Of a stretch of 64,000 nucleotides of DNA, positions 23,498 through 32,540 are shown piece after piece (within the stretch, counting starts at the first letter, position 1; each line of letters starts with the position of its first letter). Source of the stretch: Ramlibacter cellulosilyticus (lineage in GTDB: Bacteria > Pseudomonadota > Gammaproteobacteria > Burkholderiales > Burkholderiaceae_C); assembly GCF_014297465.1 (NCBI RefSeq), contig NZ_JACORT010000010.1:1-64000 (forward strand). Reading direction: 5' to 3'. The position numbers and the translations under genes are program-made. The notes beneath the pieces were generated by a model. That model was not told the origin of the DNA. It did not search any database and was given only the letters and a program-made list of their open reading frames with translations.

Positions 23498-23938
23498 TCA
23501 GCTGCCGATGTGCATCGTGAACGTGGCTCCGCTGGAGTGCACGCAGGTGCCGGTGCCCATCGTCGGCGAGTTCATCGTGTAGCGGCAGTTCAGGTAGCTG
23601 CCGCGGCTGCCGGCACCGTTGGCGACGCCGTCACGCTGCGATCCCGCCACCCGCGTCGCCTCGCCCATGAAGCTTTCGCCGTCGAGGGCGGTGGAGAACC
23701 GGCCGCGGCCGTTGAGGTCGTTCGTGACCACCGCGGCCACCATGCCGTAGCTGGTCGCCAGCGGGTTGGAAGGGTACAGCCGCGCCGTGAAGGTCACCGG
23801 CTGGGGCGGTGCGGCAGGCACCACCACCGTCGGCCCGGCGGGTGCGGGGGTGGGCTGCAGCGGCACCACGTAGCAGCCGGCCAGCGAGGCAGCGGCGGCG
23901 ACGGCAGCCAGGACTTTCGAAGCGGTAGCGATCTTCAT
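23498..23938 (-). CDS. Small hypothetical lipoprotein
   Basis: A 146-residue predicted outer-membrane or periplasmic lipoprotein, with signal sequence and lipobox SLAGC (Cys22). A proline-rich linker follows, then a beta-rich domain containing VTFTARLYPSNPLATSYGMVAAVVTNDLNGRGRF and a C-terminal CRYTMNSPTMGTGTCVHSSGATFTMHIGS. The two Cys in that segment could form a disulfide. I do not recognise a named family. ATG at 23938 is preferred to a GTG nine bases upstream because it starts the signal peptide properly (MKIATASK). Confidence 0.7.
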   Translation of the reverse strand: MKIATASKVLAAVAAAASLAGCYVVPLQPTPAPAGPTVVVPAAPPQPVTFTARLYPSNPLATSYGMVAAVVTNDLNGRGRFSTALDGESFMGEATRVAGSQRDGVANGAGSRGSYLNCRYTMNSPTMGTGTCVHSSGATFTMHIGS

Positions 23939-24003
23939 GCGGTTCACCAGGGCCCGAGCACATGCTCGTGCGGCGGACTGTGGCGGGTCGCGGTGCAGGC
24001 AGT

Positions 24004-24081
24004 AGCACTTTCCTGCACTGGTACTGGAAAACAGTGCTGCCGGTACCGCATTGCGCTACCTGAGGGGCGACCGGGGATAAT
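24004..24081 (+). promoter_or_regulatory. Upstream region of dapC with inverted repeat and -10-like GATAAT
   Basis: GCACTG (24015-24020) and CAGTGC (24032-24037) form a perfect 6-bp inverted repeat with an 11-base spacer; AGCACT (24004-24009) and AGTGCT (24033-24038) offer an alternative pairing. GATAAT at 24076-24081 ends six bases before the dapC ATG, and TTGCGC at 24051-24056 is a possible -35 with a long 19-base spacer. It may be an operator plus a leaderless promoter. Confidence 0.35.
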
Positions 24082-24087
24082 CCGGGG

Positions 24088-25290
24088 ATGAATCCCCTGC
24101 TGTCCCGCCTGCAGCCGTACCCGTTCGAGCGGCTGCGGCAACTGTTCGCCGGCGTCACGCCCAACCCCGCCTACCGGCCCATCAGCCTGGGCATCGGCGA
24201 ACCCAAGCACCCGACCCCTGCCTTCATCAAGCAGGCACTGGCCGCCGCGATGGACCGCCCGGGGCACGATCTCGCGCTGTATCCGCCCACCGCGGGCACG
24301 CCCGAACTGCGCGCCGCGTGCGCCGGCTGGCTGGAGACCCGCTACGGGCTGGCCGTCGATGCCGCCACCCAGGTGCTGCCCATCAACGGCTCGCGCGAAG
24401 CGCTCTTCGCCTTCGCGCAGACCGTGATCGACCCGACGCGCCCGGCGGTGGTCGTCTGCCCCAATCCGTTCTACCAGATCTACGAGGGCGCGGCCCTGCT
24501 GGCCGGCGCGGAGCCGTACTACGCGCCCAGCGACCCGAAGCGCAATTTCGCCGTCGACTGGGACAGCGTGCCGCAGGCGACCTGGGAGAAGACGCAGCTG
24601 ATCTTCGTCTGCTCGCCGGGCAACCCCACGGGCGCGGTGATGCCGCTCTCCGAATGGGAGAAGCTGTTCGCGCTGCAGGACCGCTACGGCTTCGTCATCG
24701 CTTCCGACGAGTGCTACAGCGAGATCTACTTCCGCGACGAGCCGCCCCTGGGCGGCCTGGAAGCGGCGGCGAAGCTCGGTCGCACCGACTTCCGCAAGCT
24801 GGTGGCCTTCACCAGCCTGTCCAAGCGCAGCAACGTGCCCGGCATGCGCAGCGGCTTCGTGGCCGGCGACGCGGCGCTGATGAAGGCCTTCCTGCTCTAT
24901 CGCACCTACCACGGCAGCGCCATGAGCCCGATCGTGCAGGAGGCGAGCGTGGCCGCCTGGAGCGACGAGCAGCACGTGGTGGACAACCGCGAGCAGTACC
25001 GCCGCAAGTTCGCCGAGGTGACGCCGCTGCTCGAGCAGGTGCTCGACGTGCGCCTGCCCGACGCCAGCTTCTACCTCTGGGCCGGGGTGCGGGGAAGCGA
25101 CACCGCATTCGCCCGCGACCTGCTCGCTCAATACAATGTGACGGTGCTGCCGGGCAGCTTCCTGGCCCGCGAGGCCGGCGGCGTCAACCCCGGTGCCGGC
25201 CGCGTGCGCATGGCCCTGGTCGCCGACACCGCCGAGTGCGTCGAGGCCGCCCAGCGCATCGTGCAATTCGTCCAGAACAGAAAAGACTGA
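24088..25290 (+). CDS. dapC: Succinyldiaminopimelate transaminase DapC
   Basis: A 400-residue PLP-dependent class I aminotransferase. It converts N-succinyl-2-amino-6-ketopimelate to N-succinyl-LL-diaminopimelate in lysine and peptidoglycan biosynthesis. The PLP lysine is Lys246 in [27 protein letters not shown] and [10 protein letters not shown] supply the Asn and Asp/Tyr cofactor contacts, and the start [23 protein letters not shown] is typical of proteobacterial DapC. The assignment as DapC rather than another class I enzyme is backed by dapD, 5 bases downstream, and dapE two genes later. Confidence 0.95.
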   Translation: MNPLLSRLQPYPFERLRQLFAGVTPNPAYRPISLGIGEPKHPTPAFIKQALAAAMDRPGHDLALYPPTAGTPELRAACAGWLETRYGLAVDAATQVLPINGSREALFAFAQTVIDPTRPAVVVCPNPFYQIYEGAALLAGAEPYYAPSDPKRNFAVDWDSVPQATWEKTQLIFVCSPGNPTGAVMPLSEWEKLFALQDRYGFVIASDECYSEIYFRDEPPLGGLEAAAKLGRTDFRKLVAFTSLSKRSNVPGMRSGFVAGDAALMKAFLLYRTYHGSAMSPIVQEASVAAWSDEQHVVDNREQYRRKFAEVTPLLEQVLDVRLPDASFYLWAGVRGSDTAFARDLLAQYNVTVLPGSFLAREAGGVNPGAGRVRMALVADTAECVEAAQRIVQFVQNRKD

Positions 25291-25295
25291 TCCCC

Positions 25296-26120
25296 ATGAC
25301 CCAGCAGCTCCAGCAAACCATCGACACCGCGTGGGACAACCGCGCCAGCCTCTCGGCCGCCGCCGCACCCAAGGAAGTGCGCGACGCCGTGGAGCACGTG
25401 ATCGCCGAACTGAACACGGGCAAGCTGCGCGTCGCCACGCGCGAAGGCGTGGGCAAGTGGACGGTGCACCAGTGGATCAAGAAGGCGGTGCTGCTGTCCT
25501 TCCGCCTGAACGACAACGTGATCATGAAGGCCGGCGAGCTGGCCTTCTTCGACAAGGTGCCGACCAAGTTCTCGCACCTGTCGCCGGAGGAAATGGCCGC
25601 GACCGGCGTGCGCGTCGTTCCGCCGGCCGTGGCCCGCCGCGGCAGCTTCATCGCCAGGGGCGCGATCCTGATGCCCTCGTACGTGAACATCGGCGCCTAC
25701 GTGGACGAAGGCACGATGGTGGACACGTGGGCCACCGTGGGCTCCTGCGCGCAGGTGGGCAAGAACGTGCACCTGTCCGGCGGCGTGGGCCTCGGCGGCG
25801 TGCTGGAGCCGCTGCAGGCCAACCCGACGATCATCGAGGACAACTGCTTCATCGGCGCGCGTTCCGAGATCGTGGAAGGCGTGATCGTCGAGGAGAACTC
25901 GGTGGTCTCCATGGGCGTGTACATCGGCCAGAGCACGCCGATCTACGACCGCGCCACCGGCGAGACGCACTACGGGCGCGTGCCGGCCGGCTCGGTGGTG
26001 ATCTCGGGCAGCCTGCCCAAGGATGGTGGCAAATACAACCTGTATGCGGCCATCATCGTGAAAAAAGTGGACGCCAAGACGCGTTCCACGACCAGCCTGA
26101 ACGATTTGCTGCGAGACTGA
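25296..26120 (+). CDS. dapD: Tetrahydrodipicolinate N-succinyltransferase DapD
   Basis: Transfers succinyl from succinyl-CoA to tetrahydrodipicolinate, the step before DapC. The 274-residue protein has an N-terminal helical domain (to about residue 100) and a left-handed beta helix of hexapeptide repeats, recognisable in [48 protein letters not shown]. This is the trimeric fold whose active sites lie between subunits. Length is normal. The ATG at 25296 lies 5 bases after the dapC stop, so the two are co-transcribed. Confidence 0.97.
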   Translation: MTQQLQQTIDTAWDNRASLSAAAAPKEVRDAVEHVIAELNTGKLRVATREGVGKWTVHQWIKKAVLLSFRLNDNVIMKAGELAFFDKVPTKFSHLSPEEMAATGVRVVPPAVARRGSFIARGAILMPSYVNIGAYVDEGTMVDTWATVGSCAQVGKNVHLSGGVGLGGVLEPLQANPTIIEDNCFIGARSEIVEGVIVEENSVVSMGVYIGQSTPIYDRATGETHYGRVPAGSVVISGSLPKDGGKYNLYAAIIVKKVDAKTRSTTSLNDLLRD

Positions 26121-26135
26121 GGAAGCCGCCTTCCC

Positions 26136-26152
26136 CGCGCGAGCGGGGCGGG
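26136..26152. terminator. GC-rich hairpin between dapD and pilU
   Basis: CCCCGC and GCGGGG flank a short loop in the 52-base gap after dapD. No T-run follows, so it may attenuate or stabilise rather than terminate; the downstream pilU gene has its own GAGGAG-type ribosome-binding site. Confidence 0.3.
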
Positions 26153-26172
26153 CGCGGAGAAGAGGAGTCGAG

Positions 26173-27330
26173 ATGGGAACGATGGAGCGGATCCTGCGCC
26201 TGATGTCCGAGAAGCGGGCGTCGGACGTCTACCTGTCGGCGCACGCGCCGGCGATGATCAAGATCAACGGCCAGACGCTGCCGATCAACAACCAGCTGCT
26301 GCCCGCCGACGCCACGCGCGCCCTGCTCGCCGAGGTGCTGCCCGCCCACCGCATGGAGGAACTCGATGCGACGGGCGAGCTGAACATGGCCCACCAGGTC
26401 GAAGGCGCCGGCAACTTCCGCTTCTCCGCGATGCGCCAGCGCGGCAGCATCGCCGCCGTCATCCGCTACATCGCCACCGAGATCCCGCCGCTCGGCTCGC
26501 TGCAGGTGCCAATGATCCTGGGCGACCTGATCATGGAAAAGCGCGGCCTGCTGCTGATGGTGGGCTCCACCGGCGCCGGCAAGAGCACGACGCTCGCCGC
26601 GATGATGGACTACCGCAACGAGAACTCCAGCGGCCACATCCTCACGATCGAGGACCCCGTCGAGTTCATCTTCAAGAACAAGAAGTCCGTGGTGAACCAG
26701 CGCGAGGTGGGCAGCGACACGCAGTCGCTGCAGACCGCGCTGAAGAACGCCCTGCGGCAGGCGCCCGACGTGATCCTGATCGGCGAGATCCGCGACCGCG
26801 AGACCATGTCCGCCGCCATCGCGTACGCGCAGTCGGGTCACCTGTGCCTGGCGACCATGCACGCGAACAACAGCTACCAGGCGCTGAACCGGATCCTGTC
26901 CTTCTACCCCGTGGAAGTGCGTCCGACGATGCTGGGCGACCTGGCCGCGGCGATGAAGGCGATCGTGTCGCAGCGCCTGCTGCGCACGGTCTCCGGCGGC
27001 CGCGCGCCGGCCGTCGAGGTCATGCTGAACACCAAGCTCGTCTCGGAGCTGATCGAGAAGGGCGACTTCTCCGGCGTGAAGGAAGCGATGGAGAAGTCCA
27101 TGGCCGAAGGCTCGCAGACCTTCGAGCAGGACATCGCGCGCCTCATCCTGGACGGCACCGTGGACAAGAAGGAAGGCCTGGCCTACGCCGACTCGCCCAC
27201 CAACCTGCAGTGGCGCCTGCAGAACAGCCAGGCCGACGCGGCGATGGCCGCCGGCAATGACGGCGACACCGACATCGACCTGGACGACGAGCCGTCGTTC
27301 ACGGAGATCACGCTGGACGTGAAGCACTGA
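26173..27330 (+). CDS. pilU: Type IV pilus retraction ATPase, PilU type
   Basis: A 385-residue hexameric retraction ATPase of the PilT/PilU family, acting at the cytoplasmic base of type IV pili. Walker A is GSTGAGKST (131-139). The Asp box follows in IEDPVEFIF, the Walker B region in [16 protein letters not shown], and the His box in [20 protein letters not shown]. The N-terminus [30 protein letters not shown] and an acidic C-terminal tail ([14 protein letters not shown]) favour PilU over PilT. No pilT or other pilus gene is adjacent. It stands between dapD and dapE on the same strand. An internal ATG nine bases downstream could also be the start. Confidence 0.92.
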   Translation: MGTMERILRLMSEKRASDVYLSAHAPAMIKINGQTLPINNQLLPADATRALLAEVLPAHRMEELDATGELNMAHQVEGAGNFRFSAMRQRGSIAAVIRYIATEIPPLGSLQVPMILGDLIMEKRGLLLMVGSTGAGKSTTLAAMMDYRNENSSGHILTIEDPVEFIFKNKKSVVNQREVGSDTQSLQTALKNALRQAPDVILIGEIRDRETMSAAIAYAQSGHLCLATMHANNSYQALNRILSFYPVEVRPTMLGDLAAAMKAIVSQRLLRTVSGGRAPAVEVMLNTKLVSELIEKGDFSGVKEAMEKSMAEGSQTFEQDIARLILDGTVDKKEGLAYADSPTNLQWRLQNSQADAAMAAGNDGDTDIDLDDEPSFTEITLDVKH

Positions 27331-27375
27331 CCGCCCGCGGGGCGGCGGTGGGGTTCGCTACGCTCACCACCACCC

Positions 27376-27381
27376 TACACT
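27376..27381 (+). promoter_or_regulatory. -10-like TACACT directly before dapE
   Basis: TACACT ends seven bases before the dapE ATG and there is no ribosome-binding site between them. This suggests a promoter giving a nearly leaderless dapE transcript, separate from any readthrough from pilU. The region just upstream (27345-27374) has an imperfect GGTGGGGTT.../CACCACC inverted repeat. Confidence 0.35.
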
Positions 27382-27388
27382 AGCGGGA

Positions 27389-28534
27389 ATGTCCAAGACG
27401 CTCCACCTCACCGAGCAGCTGATCGCGCAGCGCTCGGTCACGCCCGAGGACGGGCACTGCCAGCCCCTCATCGAGGCACGCCTGAAGCCGCTGGGCTTCG
27501 CCTGCGAAAGCATCGTGAGCGGCCCCGCCGATTTCCGCGTGAAGAACCTCTGGGCCAAGCGTCCCGGGCGCTCGGGCCGCACGCTCGTCTTCGCAGGCCA
27601 CACGGACGTCGTGCCCACGGGGCCGCTGGAACAGTGGACCAGCGATCCCTTCGTGCCCAGCCACCGTGGCGGCAAGCTGTACGGGCGCGGTGCCGCCGAC
27701 ATGAAGACCTCCATCGCCGCGTTCACCGTGGCCGTCGAGGAGTTCCTGGCGAAGCACCCGAACCCCGACCTCGGCATCGCCCTGCTCCTCACCAGCGACG
27801 AGGAAGGCCCCAGCGTCGACGGCACCGTCGTCGTGTGCGAGCAGCTGAAGCAGCGCGGCGAACGCCTGGACTTCTGCATCGTCGGCGAACCCACCTCGGT
27901 CGAGAAGCTCGGCGACATGATCAAGAACGGCCGCCGCGGCAGCCTCACGGGCAAGCTGACGGTCAAGGGCATCCAGGCGCACATCGCCTATCCGCAGCTC
28001 GGGCTCAACCCCATCCACAAGGCGCTGCCGGCGCTCGACGAACTCGCGCGCACGGAATGGGACAAGGGCAACGACTTCTTCCCGCCGACCAGCTTCCAGA
28101 TCAGCAACATCCACGGCGGGACGGGGGCGGGCAACATCATCCCGAACCGCGTGGTGATCGACTTCAACTTCCGGTTCGCCAGCGTGAGCACCGCGGAGGA
28201 ACTGCAGCAGCGGGTGCACGCGATCCTGGACCGCCACGGCCTGGACTACGAGCTGCAGTGGACCGTCGGCGGCCAGCCTTTCCTGACCACGCCCGGCGAG
28301 CTGGTGGGCGCCGTGCAGGCGGCGATCCGGCAGGTCACGGGGCTGGAGACCGAGCTCTCCACCACCGGCGGCACCAGCGACGGGCGCTTCATCTCCCGCA
28401 TCTGCCCGCAGGTGATCGAGTTCGGCCCCATCAACGCCAGCATCCACAAGATCGACGAGCACGTGCTGGTCGCCGACCTCGAGCCGCTGAAGGACATCTA
28501 CCGCGGCGTGCTGGAACACCTGGACGCGCCGTGA
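27389..28534 (+). CDS. dapE: Succinyl-diaminopimelate desuccinylase DapE
   Basis: Zinc-dependent M20 hydrolase that removes succinate from N-succinyl-LL-DAP. The 381-residue protein has the metal site His71 ([11 protein letters not shown]) with catalytic Asp73, Asp104 in GRGAADMK and the Glu138-Glu139 pair in TSDEEG, one being the general base. The lid domain contains [24 protein letters not shown], and the C-terminal metal ligand region is [12 protein letters not shown]. It follows dapC and dapD with pilU in between, and overlaps the prmB start by 4 bases. Confidence 0.97.
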   Translation: MSKTLHLTEQLIAQRSVTPEDGHCQPLIEARLKPLGFACESIVSGPADFRVKNLWAKRPGRSGRTLVFAGHTDVVPTGPLEQWTSDPFVPSHRGGKLYGRGAADMKTSIAAFTVAVEEFLAKHPNPDLGIALLLTSDEEGPSVDGTVVVCEQLKQRGERLDFCIVGEPTSVEKLGDMIKNGRRGSLTGKLTVKGIQAHIAYPQLGLNPIHKALPALDELARTEWDKGNDFFPPTSFQISNIHGGTGAGNIIPNRVVIDFNFRFASVSTAEELQQRVHAILDRHGLDYELQWTVGGQPFLTTPGELVGAVQAAIRQVTGLETELSTTGGTSDGRFISRICPQVIEFGPINASIHKIDEHVLVADLEPLKDIYRGVLEHLDAP

Positions 28535-29394
28535 AGCTGATCGCCCTCGTCGAGGAACTCGCCGCGCAACTCGAGGCGGCCGGCGTGAGCTTCGGCCACG
28601 GCACCACCAACGCGTTCGACGAAGCCGTGTGGCTGGTGCTGTGGCACCTGGGCCTGCCGCTGGACGAACTGGACCTGCACGCGGAGCGCGAGCTGCGCCA
28701 CGAGGAGCAGCTGGCCGCGCGCGAGCTGCTGCACAAGCGCATCGCGACCCGCAAGCCCGCGGCCTACCTCACGCGCGAAGCGTGGCTGCAAGGCGTGCCG
28801 TTCTACGTCGACGAGCGCAGCATCGTGCCGCGCAGCTTCATCGCGGAGCTGCTGGCCGACGGCACCATCGATCCGTGGCTGAGCGAACGCACGCGGCGGG
28901 TGCTGGACCTGTGCACGGGCAACGGCAGCCTGGCGGTGCTGGCGGCGATGGCCTATCCCGACGTGAGCGTCGAGGCCGCCGACATCTCTCCCGAGGCGCT
29001 GGAGGTCGCGCGCATCAACGTGGAGAAGCACGGGCTGCAGCAACGCATCCGCCTCGTGCAGTCCGACGGCCTCGCTGCCCTGCCCGGCCCGTACGATCTC
29101 GTGCTGTGCAATCCGCCTTACGTGAATGCGCGGAGCATGGCGCAGCTGCCGGAGGAATACCGGGCCGAGCCCGAGCTGGCGCTGGCGGGCGGCGCCGACG
29201 GGATGGACTTCGTGCGCGCGCTGCTGCGCGACCTGCCTTCGCGCCTGGGCGCGGACGGCGTACTGGTGCTGGAGATCGGCAACGAGCGGGAGAACTTCGA
29301 GGCGGCGTTCCCGGGGCTGGAGGCCGTGTGGCTGGAGACGAGCGCGGGGGCGGAGCAGGTGCTGCTGCTGACGGCGGAAGCGTTGCGCGGCTGA
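28531..29394 (+). CDS. prmB: 50S ribosomal protein L3 glutamine methyltransferase PrmB
   Basis: SAM-dependent methyltransferase that methylates a glutamine of ribosomal protein L3. The 287-residue protein carries the SAM motif LDLCTGNGS (125-133), acidic loop ADISPEAL, and the Gln/Asn methyltransferase signature NPPY (194-197). The N-terminal helical domain ([21 protein letters not shown] and [20 protein letters not shown]) distinguishes PrmB from PrmC. The GTG start overlaps the dapE stop (28531-28534), so translation is coupled. Confidence 0.93.
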   Translation: MKLIALVEELAAQLEAAGVSFGHGTTNAFDEAVWLVLWHLGLPLDELDLHAERELRHEEQLAARELLHKRIATRKPAAYLTREAWLQGVPFYVDERSIVPRSFIAELLADGTIDPWLSERTRRVLDLCTGNGSLAVLAAMAYPDVSVEAADISPEALEVARINVEKHGLQQRIRLVQSDGLAALPGPYDLVLCNPPYVNARSMAQLPEEYRAEPELALAGGADGMDFVRALLRDLPSRLGADGVLVLEIGNERENFEAAFPGLEAVWLETSAGAEQVLLLTAEALRG

Positions 29395-29403
29395 CGCCGC
29401 ATC

Positions 29404-29437
29404 GCTGGGGTGCGCGTTCGCGCAACCCAGCCTACGG
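29404..29437 (-). repeat. REP-like palindrome, copy 1 (inverted)
   Basis: First of three copies of a 33-34 bp palindromic element in the prmB to ABC-F gap. Read on the minus strand it is CCGTAG followed by GCTGGGTTGCGCG and its near-complement. The stem is about 12 bp with one mismatch and a short loop. No REP-associated transposase gene is in the window. Confidence 0.85.
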
Positions 29438-29470
29438 TCCGTGCGCAACGATGGCCCGCCTTTGTAGCGG

Positions 29471-29504
29471 CCGTAGGCTGGGTTGCGCGAATGCGCACCC
29501 CAGC
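29471..29504 (+). repeat. REP-like palindrome, copy 2
   Basis: Same element as copy 1 on the plus strand: CCGTAG, GCTGGGTTGCGCG, loop, then GCGCACCCCAGC. It has one extra loop base relative to copy 3. It faces copy 1, making a tail-to-tail pair spaced by 33 bases. Confidence 0.85.
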
Positions 29505-29525
29505 AAACACGCAAATCACCAACGC

Positions 29526-29558
29526 CCGTAGGCTGGGTTGCGCGAAGCGCACCCCAGC
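29526..29558 (+). repeat. REP-like palindrome, copy 3
   Basis: Third copy, 33 bp, same orientation as copy 2 and 21 bases after it. Stem GCTGGGTTGCGC / GCGCACCCCAGC with loop GAA. It ends 18 bases before the ABC-F start codon, so it may affect that gene's expression. Confidence 0.85.
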
Positions 29559-29576
29559 AGATGCGAAAATCGCCAG

Positions 29577-31526
29577 GTGATCCAGCTTCGCAACGTGACC
29601 CTGCGCCGCGGCGCCAAGGTGCTGCTCGATGGCGTCTCCGTCACCATCAACCCCGGCGAGAAAGTCGGCCTGGTGGGCCGCAACGGCGCCGGCAAGTCCA
29701 CCCTCTTCGCCCTCCTGAACGGCAGCCTGCATGAAGACGCGGGCGAGTTCTCCGTGCCCGCGCAATGGCAGCTGGCCCAGGTGGCCCAGCACATGCCGGA
29801 AACCGACGAGCCCGCGACCGCCTTCGTGCTCGGGGGCGACACGCGCCTCGTGGCCCTGCAGGAGGAGCTCGCGCGCGCCGAGACGGCCGGCGACGGCATC
29901 GCCATCGCCCACGCGCATTCCGACCTCGCCGACGCCGGCGCGCACGACGCCGTGCCGCGCGCGCAGGCGCTCATCCTCGGCCTGGGCTTCCGCCCCGACG
30001 AACTGGACCGGCCGGTGGACAGCTTCTCCGGCGGCTGGCGCATGCGCCTGCAGCTTGCGCGCGCGCTCATGTGCCCTTCGGACCTGCTGCTGCTGGACGA
30101 GCCGACCAACCACCTGGACCTCGACGCGCTCGTCTGGCTCGAGGGCTGGCTGCAACGCTACGCGGGCACGCTCGTGGTGATCAGCCACGACCGCGAATTC
30201 CTCGACGCGGTGACCGGCGTGACGCTGCACATCGACAGCCAGCAGCTCACGCGCTACGGCAGCAACTACAGCGGCTTCGAACTGCTGCGCGCGCAGCAGC
30301 TGGAGCAGCAGCAGGCGGCCTACGCGAAGCAGCAGGACAAGATCGCCCACCTGCAGAAGTTCATCGACCGCTTCAAGGCCAAGGCGACCAAGGCGAAGCA
30401 GGCGCAGAGCCGCGTCAAGGCGCTGGAGCGCATGGAGAAGATCGCGCCGGTCCTGGCCAGCGCGGAATTCACCTTCGAGTTCCGCGAGCCGCAGAACCTG
30501 CCCAACCCGATGCTGGCGATCCAGGACGGGTCTTTCGGTTACGGCGAGAAGATCATCCTGCGCAACGTCAACCGCTCCGTCCTCGCCGGGCAGCGCATCG
30601 GCATCCTCGGCGCCAACGGCCAGGGCAAGTCCACGCTGGTGAAGACCATCGCGCGCACCATGCCGCCGCTCGCCGGCCGCGTGACCGAAGGCAAGGGCCT
30701 CGCCATCGGCTACTTCGCGCAGCAGGAGCTGGACGTGCTCCGCCCGCAGGACACGCCGCTGGAACACATGATCCGCCTCGCGCGCGAACAGGCCGCGGCC
30801 ACCGGCCAGTCCGACCGCGAGCAGGACCTGCGCAACTTCCTCGGCCAGTTCCTCTTCACCGGCGACATGGTGCAGCAGGCGGTCGGCTCCATGAGCGGCG
30901 GCGAGAAGGCGCGGCTGGTGCTGGCCATGATCGTGTGGCAACGGCCCAACCTGCTGCTGCTCGACGAACCGACCAACCACCTGGACCTCGCCACGCGCGA
31001 GGCGCTCGCGATGGCGCTGAACGAGTTCGAGGGCACGGTGATGCTGGTGAGCCACGACCGCGCGCTGCTGCGCTCCGTGTGCGACGAGTTCTGGCTCGTC
31101 GGCCGCGGCGCCGTGTCGCCCTTCGACGGCGACCTCGACGACTACCAGCGCTACCTGCTGGAGGAAGCCCGCCGCATCCGCGAGCAGGTGGCGACGGCCT
31201 CCGCCGCGGCGAACGCCGCGCCGGCCGGCACCGAGCCGCGCCTGAACCCGCAGGAGCAGCGCAAGCTGCAGGCCCAGCAGCGCCAGCAGCTCGCCACGCG
31301 CCTGAAGCCGCTGAAGAAGGAGCGCGACCAGGCGGAGCAGCGCATCGCCGCGCTGGAGGCCGAGAAGGCGCAGCTGGAAGGCCGCATGGCCACGGTGCTC
31401 GCGCCGGCCGAGATCGCCGACGCGGGCCGCCGCCTCAAGGCCGTCGCGGAAGAACTGGAAAGCCTGGAAGAACGCTGGCTGGAGCTGTCCGGCGAGATCG
31501 AGGCGGCCGAAACCGCCAGCGGCTGA
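29577..31526 (+). CDS. ABC-F family ATPase (YheS-like)
   Basis: A 649-residue soluble protein with two ABC cassettes and no membrane segments, the ABC-F layout of ribosome-associated translation factors. Cassette 1 has Walker A GRNGAGKS (34-41) and FSGGWRMRLQLARALMCP with LLLLDEPTNHLD. Cassette 2 has GANGQGKST, MSGGEKARLVLAMI and a second LLLLDEPTNHLD. The linker between them (HLQKFIDRFKAKATKAKQAQSRVKAL) is the family's interdomain arm, and the C-terminus is a coiled coil (about 555-640). It is closest in layout to YheS. The GTG start lies six bases after GAAAAT, without a ribosome-binding site. Confidence 0.93.
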   Translation: MIQLRNVTLRRGAKVLLDGVSVTINPGEKVGLVGRNGAGKSTLFALLNGSLHEDAGEFSVPAQWQLAQVAQHMPETDEPATAFVLGGDTRLVALQEELARAETAGDGIAIAHAHSDLADAGAHDAVPRAQALILGLGFRPDELDRPVDSFSGGWRMRLQLARALMCPSDLLLLDEPTNHLDLDALVWLEGWLQRYAGTLVVISHDREFLDAVTGVTLHIDSQQLTRYGSNYSGFELLRAQQLEQQQAAYAKQQDKIAHLQKFIDRFKAKATKAKQAQSRVKALERMEKIAPVLASAEFTFEFREPQNLPNPMLAIQDGSFGYGEKIILRNVNRSVLAGQRIGILGANGQGKSTLVKTIARTMPPLAGRVTEGKGLAIGYFAQQELDVLRPQDTPLEHMIRLAREQAAATGQSDREQDLRNFLGQFLFTGDMVQQAVGSMSGGEKARLVLAMIVWQRPNLLLLDEPTNHLDLATREALAMALNEFEGTVMLVSHDRALLRSVCDEFWLVGRGAVSPFDGDLDDYQRYLLEEARRIREQVATASAAANAAPAGTEPRLNPQEQRKLQAQQRQQLATRLKPLKKERDQAEQRIAALEAEKAQLEGRMATVLAPAEIADAGRRLKAVAEELESLEERWLELSGEIEAAETASG

Positions 31527-31561
31527 CTTGCAGGCGGCGGACAGGATCCCATCTGCTCCCC

Positions 31562-32080
31562 ATGGCCACCCGCCCTCTTCCCGCCGACGACCCCGTGGTG
31601 CAGGCTGCCGCCGATCGCGCACGCCGTCTGCTGAGGCGGCGCGCCTTCGCCGGCGCCGCCGCGAGCGTGGTGCCGGTGCCCGGCCTCGACTGGGTGGTCG
31701 ATGCGGCCCTCCTGTCGAAGATGATCCCGGCGATCAGCGCCGAGTTCGGTCTCACGGCGGAACAGATCGCGCAGATGCCCCAGCGCAAGCGCGACCAGGT
31801 CGAGCAGGCCGTGGGCGTCGTCGGCTCCATGGTGATCGGCAAGTTCATCACGAAGGACCTGGTGATCCGCGCGTCGGCAGCGGTGGGCCGCCGGCTCACC
31901 GTCAAGCGCGCGGCGCGCTTCGTGCCCCTCGCCGGGCAGCTCGTGTCGGCCCTGATCAGCTACGGCGCGATCCGCTACCTCGGCGAGCAGCACATCCGGG
32001 ACTGCGTCGAGGTCTGCCGCCGGGCGCGCCTGCGTCCGCCGGTGCCTGCCCTGCCCGCCCCGGGATCAGCGTCCGGCTGA
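31562..32080 (+). CDS. DUF697-like small membrane-associated protein
   Basis: A 172-residue protein. The segment GAAASVVPVPGLDWVVDAALLSKMIPAISAEFGLTAEQIAQM resembles the paired amphipathic/hydrophobic helices of DUF697-type proteins, in which a V-P-V-P-G-L-D motif precedes a small helical bundle. A second such segment is KRAARFVPLAGQLVSALISYGAIRYLGEQHI. No enzyme motif is visible and no GTPase domain is attached. It lies 35 bases after the ABC-F gene. Family call is tentative; the gene itself is well supported by strand, spacing and composition. Confidence 0.7.
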   Translation: MATRPLPADDPVVQAAADRARRLLRRRAFAGAAASVVPVPGLDWVVDAALLSKMIPAISAEFGLTAEQIAQMPQRKRDQVEQAVGVVGSMVIGKFITKDLVIRASAAVGRRLTVKRAARFVPLAGQLVSALISYGAIRYLGEQHIRDCVEVCRRARLRPPVPALPAPGSASG

Positions 32081-32159
32081 CAGGCGCAGACACCCGGCGC
32101 CTATCCGCGCCGTCGTGCGGCCGGGTTGCAATCACCGCATCCGCAGAACGAACGACACC

Positions 32160-32456
32160 ATGCAAACCACCGACGTCCTCGGCTACGTCGCCGGCGCCCT
32201 GACCACCATCGCTCTCGTCCCGCAGGCATGGCGCGCCTTCCGCACCCACGACGTGAGCGGCATCTCGCTGCGCATGTACTGCATCTTCACCCTGGGCATC
32301 GCGATCTGGCTCGCCTACGGGATCGTGCTGGGCGAGACGCCGATGATCATCGCCAACAGCGTCAGCCTCGTGCTCGCCTTCCTGGTCCTGGTGGCCAAGC
32401 TCCGGTACGGGCGCAAGGACCGCGGGCACGGCAAGCCGCGCATGGCGCGCGCCTGA
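32160..32456 (+). CDS. SemiSWEET-family small transporter
   Basis: A 98-residue membrane protein of three helices with the PQ-loop signature ALTTIALVPQAWRAFRTHDVSGISLRMY (Pro21-Gln22). This matches bacterial SemiSWEETs, which dimerise to transport sugars down their gradient. The second helix FTLGIAIWLAYGIVLGETPMIIAN and third helix SVSLVLAFLVLVAKLRYGRK follow the family pattern. The ATG at 32160 is chosen over the upstream in-frame ATG because the family N-terminus starts there. The transported sugar is not predictable. Confidence 0.9.
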   Translation: MQTTDVLGYVAGALTTIALVPQAWRAFRTHDVSGISLRMYCIFTLGIAIWLAYGIVLGETPMIIANSVSLVLAFLVLVAKLRYGRKDRGHGKPRMARA

Positions 32457-32540
32457 CGCCCTGCCGGCGGCGCGGCTGTCCGGCAGCGCGCCCTGCGCGA
32501 CCGCCTGGGCTTCGTGCGGCCGCGCCTGCAGAGGCAGTGA

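Noticed and set aside
29395..29576. A CRISPR array between prmB and the ABC-F gene
   Set aside because: There are only three copies, one inverted, each self-complementary and with unequal spacers. This is a REP-type cluster, not an array.
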